A DNA stretch of 25,034 nucleotides from JBBQZP01 sp038207585 (GTDB lineage Bacteria; Pseudomonadota; Alphaproteobacteria; Rhodobacterales; Rhodobacteraceae): NCBI GenBank assembly GCA_038207585.1, contig JBBQZP010000044.1, positions 1 through 25,034 of the forward strand, in the 5' to 3' direction. A model generated the notes under the pieces. That model was not told where the DNA came from. It searched no databases and saw only the letters and a list, made by a program, of their open reading frames with translations. Below, piece by piece: positions 15,728 to 23,573 of the stretch. The translations under genes and the position numbers were made by a program. Within the stretch, counting starts at the first letter, position 1; each line of letters opens with the position of its first letter.

Positions 15728-16519
15728 ATGAACGCGGCCATCACGATACCCCTGCCTGATACAGCCGCGCGGCTGGATCAGGTTTGGGCCGCCCTCGATC
15801 TTGTGACCGACCCCGAGCTTGACGAGCCGATCACCGACATGGGCTTTGTCGAACAGGTGGCGGTGGACGGCGAAGGCGGCGTCAACGTCGCCTTCCGCCT
15901 GCCGACCTATTGGTGTTCGCCAAACTTTGCCTTTCTGATGGCGCAGGACATCAAGTCCAACATCGACGCGCTGCCTTGGGTCACGCGGTCCGATGTGCAG
16001 TTGCTAGACCATATGTCCGCCGAAGAGATGAACGCCGTCGTAAATGCAGGTGGCTTCTTTTCCGATGTTTTTAACGAGTTGACCAAGGGTGAAGACCTTA
16101 AGGCACTGCGTGAAAAGTTTGACGTCAAAGCGTTTCAGCGCCGCCAGGAAGTGGTGATCAAGGCGTTGCAGGCGCAGGGCCTTGGTGTCGCGGACATTGT
16201 CGCTCTGCCACTTGCGGTGCTGAAGGCCACCAATCTTGGCGAGGCCGAACGCGCCAAGGTCCGGTACCTGGAACTTGCCCACACCAAGGGCATTCTTGGC
16301 GATCTGGCGCTGACCACCTATCAGCGCGCGCCGCTGACCGTTGCGGGCTTTTCCGAATACATGAGCCTGCTGCGGTCGGTCCGCATAAACATGGAGTTTT
16401 CCGGCTCGCTGTGTCGGGGGCTGAAAAACAACCGATACCTCGAACTTGACGCCTCCGGGGTGCTTGCCAGTGTCCCGCCCGCCTTAACCACCTCAACGCA
16501 GGCCGAACACTGCGGCTGA
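15728..16519 (+). CDS. DUF59/MIP18-type metal-centre assembly protein with long C-terminal extension
   Basis: This is a 263-residue protein. The first about 95 residues match the MIP18/DUF59 (PaaD/SufT-like) fold: VTDPELDEPITDMGFVEQVAV followed by PTYWCSPNFAFLMAQDI with Cys63, the position of the reactive Cys in SufT relatives. Canonical members are about 100-130 residues. Here about 165 more helical residues of unknown function follow. The family works in iron-sulfur or metal-centre assembly, so maturation of the hydroxylase di-iron site or the reductase 2Fe-2S cluster is a reasonable inference. The ATG lies 3 nt after the amidohydrolase stop; GTG 15725 is an alternative start. Tight coupling with the upstream gene is likely. 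Confidence 0.8.
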   Translation: MNAAITIPLPDTAARLDQVWAALDLVTDPELDEPITDMGFVEQVAVDGEGGVNVAFRLPTYWCSPNFAFLMAQDIKSNIDALPWVTRSDVQLLDHMSAEEMNAVVNAGGFFSDVFNELTKGEDLKALREKFDVKAFQRRQEVVIKALQAQGLGVADIVALPLAVLKATNLGEAERAKVRYLELAHTKGILGDLALTTYQRAPLTVAGFSEYMSLLRSVRINMEFSGSLCRGLKNNRYLELDASGVLASVPPALTTSTQAEHCG

Positions 16520-16571
16520 CCCTTTGCAGGGCCAAACCCTAATCAATCCGGCACCGGCCGAAGGAGAGACC

Positions 16572-18203
16572 ATGCCCAAGATCATCATTCACGGCAACGA
16601 AGCCCGCGCCGCCCTTGCACGGGGCGTGCAGAAACTGGCCGCGACCATTGAAAGCACGCTGGGTCCGCAAGGCATGAACGCGATGATCGACCGCCCCATC
16701 GGCACGCCGTTGATCAGCCGTGATGGCGTCTCCATCGCCTCGGAGATCGAGTTGTTCGACCGGTTCGAAAACATGGGTGCGCAGGTGGTGCGCGAGGTGT
16801 CGATGCAGACCAACGACGTGGCGGGCGATGGCACCACAACGTCCATCGTTCTGGCCAACGGGATGATCAAGCTGGGCACCGGGCTGATCGAAAAGGGCGC
16901 CAAGGCGGTTGAACTTTGCCGCGGTATCGAAAAGGCCGTGGCCGCCGTGACCGTGGCCCTGCGCGCCGCCGCCAAGCCTATAATCGACAAGGCCACATTG
17001 TCCGCCGTGGCCCGCATTTCCGCATCGGGGGCCGAACTGGGTGATCTGGTGGCCGAGGCATTCCACCGTGTGGGCGCGCAGGGCGTGATCTCGACCGATT
17101 TTGGGCTGGGGCCAAAAACCGAACTTATTGTCGTCGATGGCATGTCGTTTGACCGTGGCTATATCTCGCATCACATGGTCACCGACACCGAAGCGATGCG
17201 CGCCGTTCTGGTGCATCCCTATATCGTGCTGACCGACATCAAGATGAAGACCGCCGACCAGCTTGAAACCGCCAAGCGGATCGCGGCCAAAGACAAGCGC
17301 CCCCTGCTGATCATCTCGGAAGAAACCTCGCCCGAGGTGCTGCTGTCGCTGTTGGGCAAAGAGGCGCCGGGGAAATTCCTTGTCGTGCATCCGCCGGAGT
17401 TTGGCCATTGGCGCAAGTCGATGATGGAGGATCTGGCAATCCTGACCGGCGGCAAGGTGCTGGCCCGCGATCTGGGCGACCGGCTGGAAGACATCACCCG
17501 CGAGCATCTGGGCAGTGCCGAGCGCGTGGACAGCACACAATCCGATACTGTCATCATTCGGGGAGAGGGCGACCCTGCCACAATTGCCGCGCGGCGCGCG
17601 CAGGTGCAGCGGCTATATGAAGCTGCCCCGCCGAATATCGACAAGGACAAGTTGCAGGAACGTCTGGCCAAACTGTGTGGCGGCACGGCGATGATCCTGG
17701 CCGGAGGGGTGACCCCGGTGGAACAAAAGCGCACGATCCAACTGATCGAGGATGCGCTGAACGCTGTTCGCGCCGCCTCGGACGAAGGCGTGATCGCGGG
17801 GGGTGGCGTCGCTCTTGCCCGCGCCGTTCCGGTGTTGAAGGACCTCGCCGCAGACCTGGCCGGTGATCAGCGCAAAGGCGTGCAACTGGTGCAGTCGGTG
17901 CTGACCCTGCCCTTGGCCCGTATCGCCTTCAACTCAGGCGCCGAACCCAACGAAGTGGTCGGCCACGTCCAGAGTCTGACCGGCAACCACGGGTTCAATG
18001 CAGCGACCGGGGTCTATGAGGATCTGATGGTCGCCGGTGTAGTTGACCCAGTCCGGGTGACCTGTGCGGCACTTGCGAATGCGGGGTCGGTTGCCACGCT
18101 GATCCTGACCACCGAAACCCTTGTGGCGGACCTGCGCGAAGATGAAGACCCGACGGCCGCGCGTGCCCTGGGTGGCGGCGCGGAATTGCTGGGTCGCAAA
18201 TAA
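16572..18203 (+). CDS. mimG: Divergent GroEL-type chaperonin dedicated to the monooxygenase (MimG/PrmG-like)
   Basis: This 543-residue group I chaperonin keeps the ATPase signatures: DVAGDGTTTSIVLA with Asp86 (GroEL Asp87), and the EDALNAVRAASDEGVIAGGG region corresponding to the catalytic Asp398 region. The apical domain is divergent, and the C-terminus ends AELLGRK without the GGM repeat tail of housekeeping GroEL. There is no groES next to it. AAGGAGAG precedes ATG 16572, which is chosen over an upstream in-frame start. Homologous GroEL paralogues in mim/prm clusters are needed for folding of the large hydroxylase subunit, so that role is expected here. Confidence 0.9.
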   Translation: MPKIIIHGNEARAALARGVQKLAATIESTLGPQGMNAMIDRPIGTPLISRDGVSIASEIELFDRFENMGAQVVREVSMQTNDVAGDGTTTSIVLANGMIKLGTGLIEKGAKAVELCRGIEKAVAAVTVALRAAAKPIIDKATLSAVARISASGAELGDLVAEAFHRVGAQGVISTDFGLGPKTELIVVDGMSFDRGYISHHMVTDTEAMRAVLVHPYIVLTDIKMKTADQLETAKRIAAKDKRPLLIISEETSPEVLLSLLGKEAPGKFLVVHPPEFGHWRKSMMEDLAILTGGKVLARDLGDRLEDITREHLGSAERVDSTQSDTVIIRGEGDPATIAARRAQVQRLYEAAPPNIDKDKLQERLAKLCGGTAMILAGGVTPVEQKRTIQLIEDALNAVRAASDEGVIAGGGVALARAVPVLKDLAADLAGDQRKGVQLVQSVLTLPLARIAFNSGAEPNEVVGHVQSLTGNHGFNAATGVYEDLMVAGVVDPVRVTCAALANAGSVATLILTTETLVADLREDEDPTAARALGGGAELLGRK

Positions 18204-18228
18204 CATTCCTGAACCGAGGGTTACTGCA

Positions 18229-19272
18229 ATGAAAGCCGCAAGACTCTACCAATACGATCCCACCATGAATGTGCAGTTGAAGATCGAAGACGTGAAGGCT
18301 CCGACCATCAAGGGCCCCAATGACGTGATCGTCAAGGTTGGTGCCGCGGGTCTGTGCCGCACCGATCTGCATATCATCGAGGGCATCTGGCAGCCCATCA
18401 TGGATGGTGATGGCCATCTTTTACCCTATATCATGGGGCACGAAAACGCCGGTTGGGTCGAGGATATCGGCTCCAATGTCACCTCGGTTAAGGTCGGCGA
18501 TACCGTAATCTGCCACCCGCACCGCACCTGCGGCATATGCCTGTCGTGCCGCTATGGTGATGACATGCATTGCGAACACAGCCTGTTTCCGGGGCTGGGG
18601 CTGGATGGCGGGTTTGCCGAGTATTTCCTGACCTCGGAACGCAGTCTGATCAAGCTGAACCCGAATATCACGCCGCTGGATGTGGCCCCCATGGCAGACG
18701 CCGGCATCACCGCCTATCGCGCGGCAAAGAAGGCTGCCAAATACCTGCGCCCCGGCGCCTATTGCGTCATCGTGGGGGTTGGTGGCTTGGGCCATATCGC
18801 CCTGCAGTGCTTGCACGAAATCTCGGGATGCCGGATCATTGCGGTGGACCGCGAGCCGGCCGCGCGCGCGCTGTGCAAGGAGTTGGGCGCCGATTTCGTG
18901 CTGGATGGCGGCCCGAACATCATTGCCGAAATCAAGGAAATCACCAAGGGCGGCGCACAGGTCGTCATCGACTTTGTCGGCGAGCTTGGGGTTGAAAACC
19001 TGTGCTGGCAGATGGTTCGCCCCGGGGGCGAGCTGATCATGGTTGGCTACGGCGGCAAGATCGAGGTGCCGACCGCGCATCTGGTCATCAACGAAATCAA
19101 CATCGGCGGCAGTCTGGTCGGCAACTACACCGAACTGGTCGAACTGATGGAGCTGAACGCCGATGGCAAGGTGAAGATGCACTATTCCGAATACAGCCTC
19201 GACAACATCAATCAGGCGCTCAGCGATTTCAAGGCCCGCAAGTTTGCCGGGCGCGGAGTGATCGTGCCGTAG
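18229..19272 (+). CDS. Zinc-dependent alcohol dehydrogenase, probably 2-propanol to acetone
   Basis: This 347-residue MDR-family protein has catalytic zinc ligands Cys43 (GLCRTD) and His71-Glu72 (MGHENAG). The structural zinc cysteines are C101, C104, C107 and C115. The Rossmann motif GVGGLG lies at 183-188, and an acidic residue (IIAVDRE, Asp207) ends the second strand, which favours NAD. CCGAGGG lies 8-14 nt upstream of the ATG. The position 25 nt after the chaperonin gene parallels adh1 in prm clusters, which oxidises the secondary alcohol. Substrate is inferred from context. Confidence 0.92.
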   Translation: MKAARLYQYDPTMNVQLKIEDVKAPTIKGPNDVIVKVGAAGLCRTDLHIIEGIWQPIMDGDGHLLPYIMGHENAGWVEDIGSNVTSVKVGDTVICHPHRTCGICLSCRYGDDMHCEHSLFPGLGLDGGFAEYFLTSERSLIKLNPNITPLDVAPMADAGITAYRAAKKAAKYLRPGAYCVIVGVGGLGHIALQCLHEISGCRIIAVDREPAARALCKELGADFVLDGGPNIIAEIKEITKGGAQVVIDFVGELGVENLCWQMVRPGGELIMVGYGGKIEVPTAHLVINEINIGGSLVGNYTELVELMELNADGKVKMHYSEYSLDNINQALSDFKARKFAGRGVIVP

Positions 19273-19319
19273 CACAGCCCTGATTTTCGGCGGGCAACCA
19301 GACAACAAGGAAGCGCAGA

Positions 19320-19829
19320 ATGGCAGACAACAGAATGGCGGCGGTTGGCGCGGATAGGTCAGACAAACCCGCTTTGCCCCCGGAACCCTTGATCCGTCTG
19401 GTTTACCGCAGTCACAGTCTGTTACCGGGCACTGGGGCCGCCGCACAACAAGCGGGGCTGACGGATACTCTGCGAGTGGCGCGGGCCAACAACGCTGCAT
19501 TGCAGGTCACCGGGGCGTTGGTTCTGTATGACGACTGGTTCGCCCAGGTTCTTGAAGGCCCCGAGACGACCGTGCGCGCCTTGTTTGCCAAGATCGCGGC
19601 GGATGCGCGGCATGACCGGGTAGAGCTTGATCAATCACTGCCGGCGCCCGCGCGGCTGTTCGGCAACTGGGCGATGGCTATTGTCGCAGAACATCACCAG
19701 CCAGACATGCCGCTGGTTGCCACCTCGGGAGGTCTGTCACAGGGCGCGCCTTGGCGGGTGAGCCCGGATCAGGAAAAGGTGCTGACCCGGCTGCGCGATC
19801 TGACACGCGGCTATGGGCGCGGCTCATGA
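19320..19829 (+). CDS. Stand-alone BLUF blue-light photoreceptor
   Basis: This 169-residue protein has a BLUF domain at about 23-125, with the flavin-pocket residues in place. Tyr29 (RLVYRS), Asn58 (ARANNA), Gln76 (FAQVLEG), Trp117 and Met119 (NWAMA) correspond to AppA Tyr21, Asn45, Gln63, Trp104 and Met106. The Asn-Gln-Trp-Met spacing equals that of AppA; the loop after the Tyr is about 5 residues longer. About 45 C-terminal residues contain no output domain, so it is a short BLUF protein acting through a partner. It starts 47 nt after the alcohol dehydrogenase with AAGGAA before the ATG, so it is probably the last gene of the operon. A light or flavin-redox input to the pathway is inference. 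Confidence 0.88.
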   Translation: MADNRMAAVGADRSDKPALPPEPLIRLVYRSHSLLPGTGAAAQQAGLTDTLRVARANNAALQVTGALVLYDDWFAQVLEGPETTVRALFAKIAADARHDRVELDQSLPAPARLFGNWAMAIVAEHHQPDMPLVATSGGLSQGAPWRVSPDQEKVLTRLRDLTRGYGRGS

Positions 19830-20130
19830 CCCTGCCCTCTTTATCATGAGCAAAGGGGCCATCGGCCAGTGACCCGCCTTTTTTTGCCGAGATCGTTGAG
19901 GCACTGAAACCTGAATGGTCATGCCTGCGTGCCGCCGGGCTGGTTTCGGCAAGGCAGGCATCGGGTGCCACGCCGCTGCACCATCGGCCGATTAAGGTAA
20001 GCCATCTGACAATCGGAAAAAGGGCAATACTGCCCGCGCTGGCTTTTTCCCGGCTTCGACCGCCAGCGGAAAACAGAAAAATGCCAGCGCGGGGGATACC
20101 CGCAACAATGGCATCAAAAAGCGGGAAGTT
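19830..20130. other. Non-coding stretch rich in inverted repeats
   Basis: No convincing gene is present. A T-run (19879-19885) after a GC-rich segment could be a weak operon terminator. Inverted repeats follow. ATGCCTGC (19921-19928) pairs with GCAGGCAT (19954-19961), with an inner TGCC/GGCA. GGGCA-ATAC-TGCCC occurs at 20022-20035. CCCGCGCTGGC (20033-20043) is perfectly complementary to GCCAGCGCGGG (20083-20093) and also partly to GCCAGCG (20062-20068). This could be terminators, a structured RNA or a small palindromic element. Confidence 0.5.
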
Positions 20131-20555
20131 ATGGACGTCATCACGGGATTGGCCGTTTCCATCGATCTTTTGGGGGCAGGTGCAACCTGGTTTTTGCACG
20201 TTGGTTACTGTCCAGATTTGGGTCGGGTTCATTGGTTGGCCAGTTTTTACCACTGTGGCGGCGGAGCGGACGGACTTCGCAAATCCGTTGGTGCAAACCT
20301 GTGGGGCGTTGTGATGGCGACCATTGCACTTCTCCTTATCACATAGGTCAATCTGGGCTTTCCCGGTGTGATCTGGGCATCGGTGGTGGTTGGGGTGGCT
20401 ACCTGTATTCAGGTTACGGGCTGTTGTCGGGCGCGTCGATTACCGAGATCAACCTTGCAAATCCGGCGATCTGCGTGGTGCTCTTGCTTGTCATCGGCAG
20501 AGTGTTCGGTCTCGTCTCGCAGCGGTTTGCCGGTTTGATCACAGCAAAATCCTGA
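20131..20555 (+). pseudogene. Decayed small membrane-protein gene
   Basis: Hydrophobic, protein-like segments occur in more than one frame. ANLWGVVMATIALLLIT runs to a TAG at about 20344, and the same frame continues as VNLGFPGVIWASVVVGVATC. After a frame change near 20410 it reads YGLLSGASITEINLANPAI and CVVLLLVIGRVFGLVSQRF to the stop at 20555. A third frame contributes WVGFIGWPVFTTVAAE slightly upstream. This pattern fits a transporter-like membrane protein broken by a stop and frameshifts. I do not recognise the family. Confidence 0.45.
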
Positions 20556-20596
20556 AGCCTGACCAAGGCCGGAACGTCTCGCTCCCGTCTTGGTCT

Positions 20597-21064
20597 CTAT
20601 GCCGTGCGCGCCAGCCCGGCCTTGACCCGACGCAGCGGAATCGAGCTTTCGATCGAAGCAACCCCCGGCACCTTGGTAAACTTCCCGACCAAGAACCGCT
20701 CGAAGTCGGCAAGCCCGCGCGTGGCGATCCGCAACAGGTAATCGCGGTTTCCCGTCATCAGCCAGCAGTCCACCACTTCGGGAAAGCCGCTGACTGCCGC
20801 CTCGAATTTGGCCAACGCGTCGTCAACCTGCTTGTCCAGCTTGACCGAAACAAAGACCGCAAACCCATAGCCCAAGGCAACCTCGTCAATCAGCGCCGCA
20901 TAGCCGGTGATCACGCCCGTTTCTTCCATGATCCGCACCCGTCGCGCAACAGGCGAAGCGCTTAGCCCGACCGCTTCGCTAAGCTCGTTGATCGTCGCGC
21001 GGCCATTCTTTTGAAGGCTGCGGACGATCGCCATATCCAGTTGATCAACATTGGCTTCTTTCAT
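20597..21064 (-). CDS. Lrp/AsnC-family transcriptional regulator
   Basis: This 155-residue protein has an N-terminal winged helix-turn-helix (about 8-55: RSLQKNGRATINELSEAVGL and SASPVARRVRIMEETGVITGY). A RAM/Lrp ligand-binding ferredoxin-like domain follows (about 68-145, FAVFVSVKLDKQVDD and VVDCWLMTGNRDYLLRIA). It is divergent from the E1-like dehydrogenase gene with a 117-nt gap that contains a dyad. Such local Lrp proteins usually respond to an amino acid and control the adjacent catabolic gene; MdeR of Pseudomonas is a close organisational parallel. Confidence 0.92.
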   Translation of the reverse strand: MKEANVDQLDMAIVRSLQKNGRATINELSEAVGLSASPVARRVRIMEETGVITGYAALIDEVALGYGFAVFVSVKLDKQVDDALAKFEAAVSGFPEVVDCWLMTGNRDYLLRIATRGLADFERFLVGKFTKVPGVASIESSIPLRRVKAGLARTA

Positions 21065-21086
21065 CGAAAAAATCCGATCCTTTGGC

Positions 21087-21103
21087 TATTATCACCAATA
21101 ATA
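21087..21103. promoter_or_regulatory. Dyad in the Lrp/E1 divergent promoter (TATTAT-CACCA-ATAATA)
   Basis: A perfect 6-bp-arm inverted repeat with a 5-nt centre lies 22 nt upstream of the lrp-like start and about 80 nt upstream of the E1 start. AT-rich dyads of about 15-17 bp are typical Lrp-family sites. The arms also resemble -10 elements, so binding would be expected to affect transcription. Confidence 0.5.
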
Positions 21104-21181
21104 ACTGAATCATTAGGAAATCAGCATAAAAATCGCGACCGTATCCGCATTATCCTGTCGCTAACTGGCCTGGAGAACGCG

Positions 21182-23521
21182 ATGTCGGAAATGCATCTGA
21201 AAACCATTGAACAACGTCTTTTGTGGTTGTCGCACTGGATGATTCACAATGCCAACCACATCCGCCCCAAGGTGGATGGTATAAAGGTCGGCGGCCATCA
21301 GGCATCCTCGGCGTCGATGGTTTCGATCATGACAGCGCTGTATTTTTCGACCCTTCGCCCCGAGGACCGGGTGGCGGTAAAGCCGCATGCGTCGCCGGTC
21401 TTTCACGCCATGCAGTATCTGATGGGCAATCAAACGCTGGAAAAGATGCAGCGCTTTCGCGGGTACGGCGGCGTACAAAGCTATCCCAGCCGCACAAAAG
21501 ACAGCGACGACGTCGATTTTTCGACCGGATCGGTTGGTCTTGGGGCTGCCATCACCACTTTTGCGTCCTTGGTTCAGGATTACATTCAGGCCAAGACCTG
21601 GGGGACCGGTCTGCCTTCCGGGCGCATGATTGCGCTGGTCGGTGATGCCGAACTGGACGAGGGCAATATCTACGAGGCCCTGCAAGAGGGTTGGAAGAAC
21701 GGCTTGCAAAACTGCTGGTGGGTGATCGACTACAACCGCCAGTCGCTGGATGGCATTGTCCACGAAGGGCTGTGGAGCAGGATAGAGCGCGTATTTGAAG
21801 CTTTTGGCTGGGAGATCGTCCGCATCAAATATGGCCATTTGCAAAAGGCGGCATTTGCCGAACCTGGTGGCGGCGCACTGCAAAATTGGATCGACGCCTG
21901 CCCAAACCAGCTTTATGCCGCGCTGACGTTCCGGGGTGGAGCGGGCTGGCGCGAACAGTTGACGCGTGATCTTGCAGATCAGGGAGAGGGAAACGCCCTT
22001 CTGATGCGCCGCACGGATGCCGAGTTGGCCGCTTTGATGGAAAACCTTGGCGGCAACTGTGTGGCGACGATGGCCGAGGTGTTTGCCACCACAAAACACA
22101 GCCGCCCGACCTGTTTTCTTGCCTTTACGATCAAAGGCTGGGGCACCCCGCTTGCAGGCCATAAAGACAATCACGGCGGGTTGATGACCAAGGCCCAGAT
22201 GGCCGAATGGCAGCAACACATGGGCGTGCCGGCGGGTCAGGAGTGGGACAGGTTCGCCACGGTGGCAGACCCCGCCGTGCTGCAAAGCTTTTTGCAAAAG
22301 GTGCCGTTCTTCCAGACGGGAAGCCGCCGCTTTGCCGCAAGTCTGCTGCCTGTCCCCGAGATCGCTTTTGCAACATACAGCGAGATGTCCACACAGACCG
22401 CATTCGGCAAGATCCTGAACGATCTGGCGAAAGCCGGGGGGCCTCTTGCGGACCGCATTGTGACTACTTCACCGGATGTAACCGGTACGACCAGCCTTGG
22501 CCCTTGGGTCAACCGCCGCAAACTGTTTGCCTGCAAGGCGCGGCCTGACACCTTCCTTGATCAGAAGATTCCCTCGACCGCCAAATGGGAATTTGGCCCC
22601 GAGGGACAGCATATCGAACTTGGCATCGCCGAGATGAACCTGTTCCTGTTATTGGGGGCTGCGGGTCTGTCGCATTCCCTGTTTGGCCAGCGGCTGATCC
22701 CGATTGGCACGGTCTACGATCCCTTTGTGGCGCGTGGGTTGGATGCCCTGAACTATGCCTGCTATCAGGACTCGCGTTTCATCATCGTTGGAACCCCTTC
22801 GGGCGTCACGCTTGCACCAGAGGGCGGCGCGCATCAGTCGATCAGCGCCCCGTTGATCGGTCTGAGCCAGGATGGGCTTGCCGCCTTTGAACCTGCCTTT
22901 GCCGATGAACTTGCGCTCATTCTGCATTGGGCCTTTGACTATCTGCAGTTGAGTGGCGAGGGCGACCCCGACGAACGTACCTGGCTAAGGGATGAAACGG
23001 GGGGCTCTGTCTATCTGCGCCTAAGCACCAATCCCGTTGAACAGCCGGGCAAACGCGCCAACCCCGACTTCCACCGCGGCGTGATCGACGGTGCTTACTG
23101 GCTGCGAAGGCCAGGGCCCAATTGCGATGTGGTCATTGCCTATCAAGGTGTGATCGCGCCTGAAGCTATCCGGGCTGCCGGGTTGATTGCAGATCGGTTT
23201 CGCGACATGGGCGTGCTGGCTATTACATCAGCCGACCGGCTGAATGCCGGGTGGACGGCAGCGCGGCGGGCACAAGTCGGGGGCAACAGGGATGCCACTT
23301 CGCATATCGAGGTTCTATTGCGAGATTTGCCCCGCCATTGCCGCCTGGTGACGGTGATCGACGGACATCCTGCAACGCTGGCTTGGCTGGGCGGGGTTTG
23401 TGGTCACGCGACCATACCGCTGGGCGTGGAACACTTCGGACAGACCGGTACGGTCCACGAACTGTACAACCACTTCGAGATATCAGCGGAATGCATCGTC
23501 GCGGCATTGGTGCGGAACTAA
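21182..23521 (+). CDS. AceE-like homodimeric 2-oxoacid dehydrogenase E1 (MdeB-like)
   Basis: This 779-residue thiamine diphosphate enzyme of the transketolase/AceE superfamily is somewhat shorter than AceE (about 885). The ThDP/Mg motif begins GDAELDEGN (residues 154-162) and ends with Asn185 (VIDYNRQSLDG), as in AceE. The pyrimidine-binding domain is in the middle (HIELGIAEMNLFLLLGAAGLS), and a transketolase C-terminal domain follows (HPATLAWLG, GVEHFGQTGTVHELY). E1 decarboxylates pyruvate or another 2-oxoacid and acylates an E2 lipoyl group. No E2 or E3 gene is nearby, so it would use the housekeeping ones. The divergent Lrp-type gene suggests a 2-oxoacid from amino acid breakdown, for example 2-oxobutyrate. 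GGAG precedes ATG 21182. Confidence 0.85.
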   Translation: MSEMHLKTIEQRLLWLSHWMIHNANHIRPKVDGIKVGGHQASSASMVSIMTALYFSTLRPEDRVAVKPHASPVFHAMQYLMGNQTLEKMQRFRGYGGVQSYPSRTKDSDDVDFSTGSVGLGAAITTFASLVQDYIQAKTWGTGLPSGRMIALVGDAELDEGNIYEALQEGWKNGLQNCWWVIDYNRQSLDGIVHEGLWSRIERVFEAFGWEIVRIKYGHLQKAAFAEPGGGALQNWIDACPNQLYAALTFRGGAGWREQLTRDLADQGEGNALLMRRTDAELAALMENLGGNCVATMAEVFATTKHSRPTCFLAFTIKGWGTPLAGHKDNHGGLMTKAQMAEWQQHMGVPAGQEWDRFATVADPAVLQSFLQKVPFFQTGSRRFAASLLPVPEIAFATYSEMSTQTAFGKILNDLAKAGGPLADRIVTTSPDVTGTTSLGPWVNRRKLFACKARPDTFLDQKIPSTAKWEFGPEGQHIELGIAEMNLFLLLGAAGLSHSLFGQRLIPIGTVYDPFVARGLDALNYACYQDSRFIIVGTPSGVTLAPEGGAHQSISAPLIGLSQDGLAAFEPAFADELALILHWAFDYLQLSGEGDPDERTWLRDETGGSVYLRLSTNPVEQPGKRANPDFHRGVIDGAYWLRRPGPNCDVVIAYQGVIAPEAIRAAGLIADRFRDMGVLAITSADRLNAGWTAARRAQVGGNRDATSHIEVLLRDLPRHCRLVTVIDGHPATLAWLGGVCGHATIPLGVEHFGQTGTVHELYNHFEISAECIVAALVRN

Positions 23522-23573
23522 GGCGTCGAATGCCGGATGGAGGCAGGATCGTATCTTGGGGACTACAGGGTTC

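Noticed and set aside
16539..17540. Minus-strand open frame of 333 codons opposite the chaperonin
   Set aside because: Antisense shadow rich in His/Gly/Gln; the plus-strand frame is an unmistakable GroEL.
21161..22297. Minus-strand open frame of 378 codons opposite the E1 gene
   Set aside because: Antisense shadow; the plus-strand frame contains the thiamine diphosphate motif.
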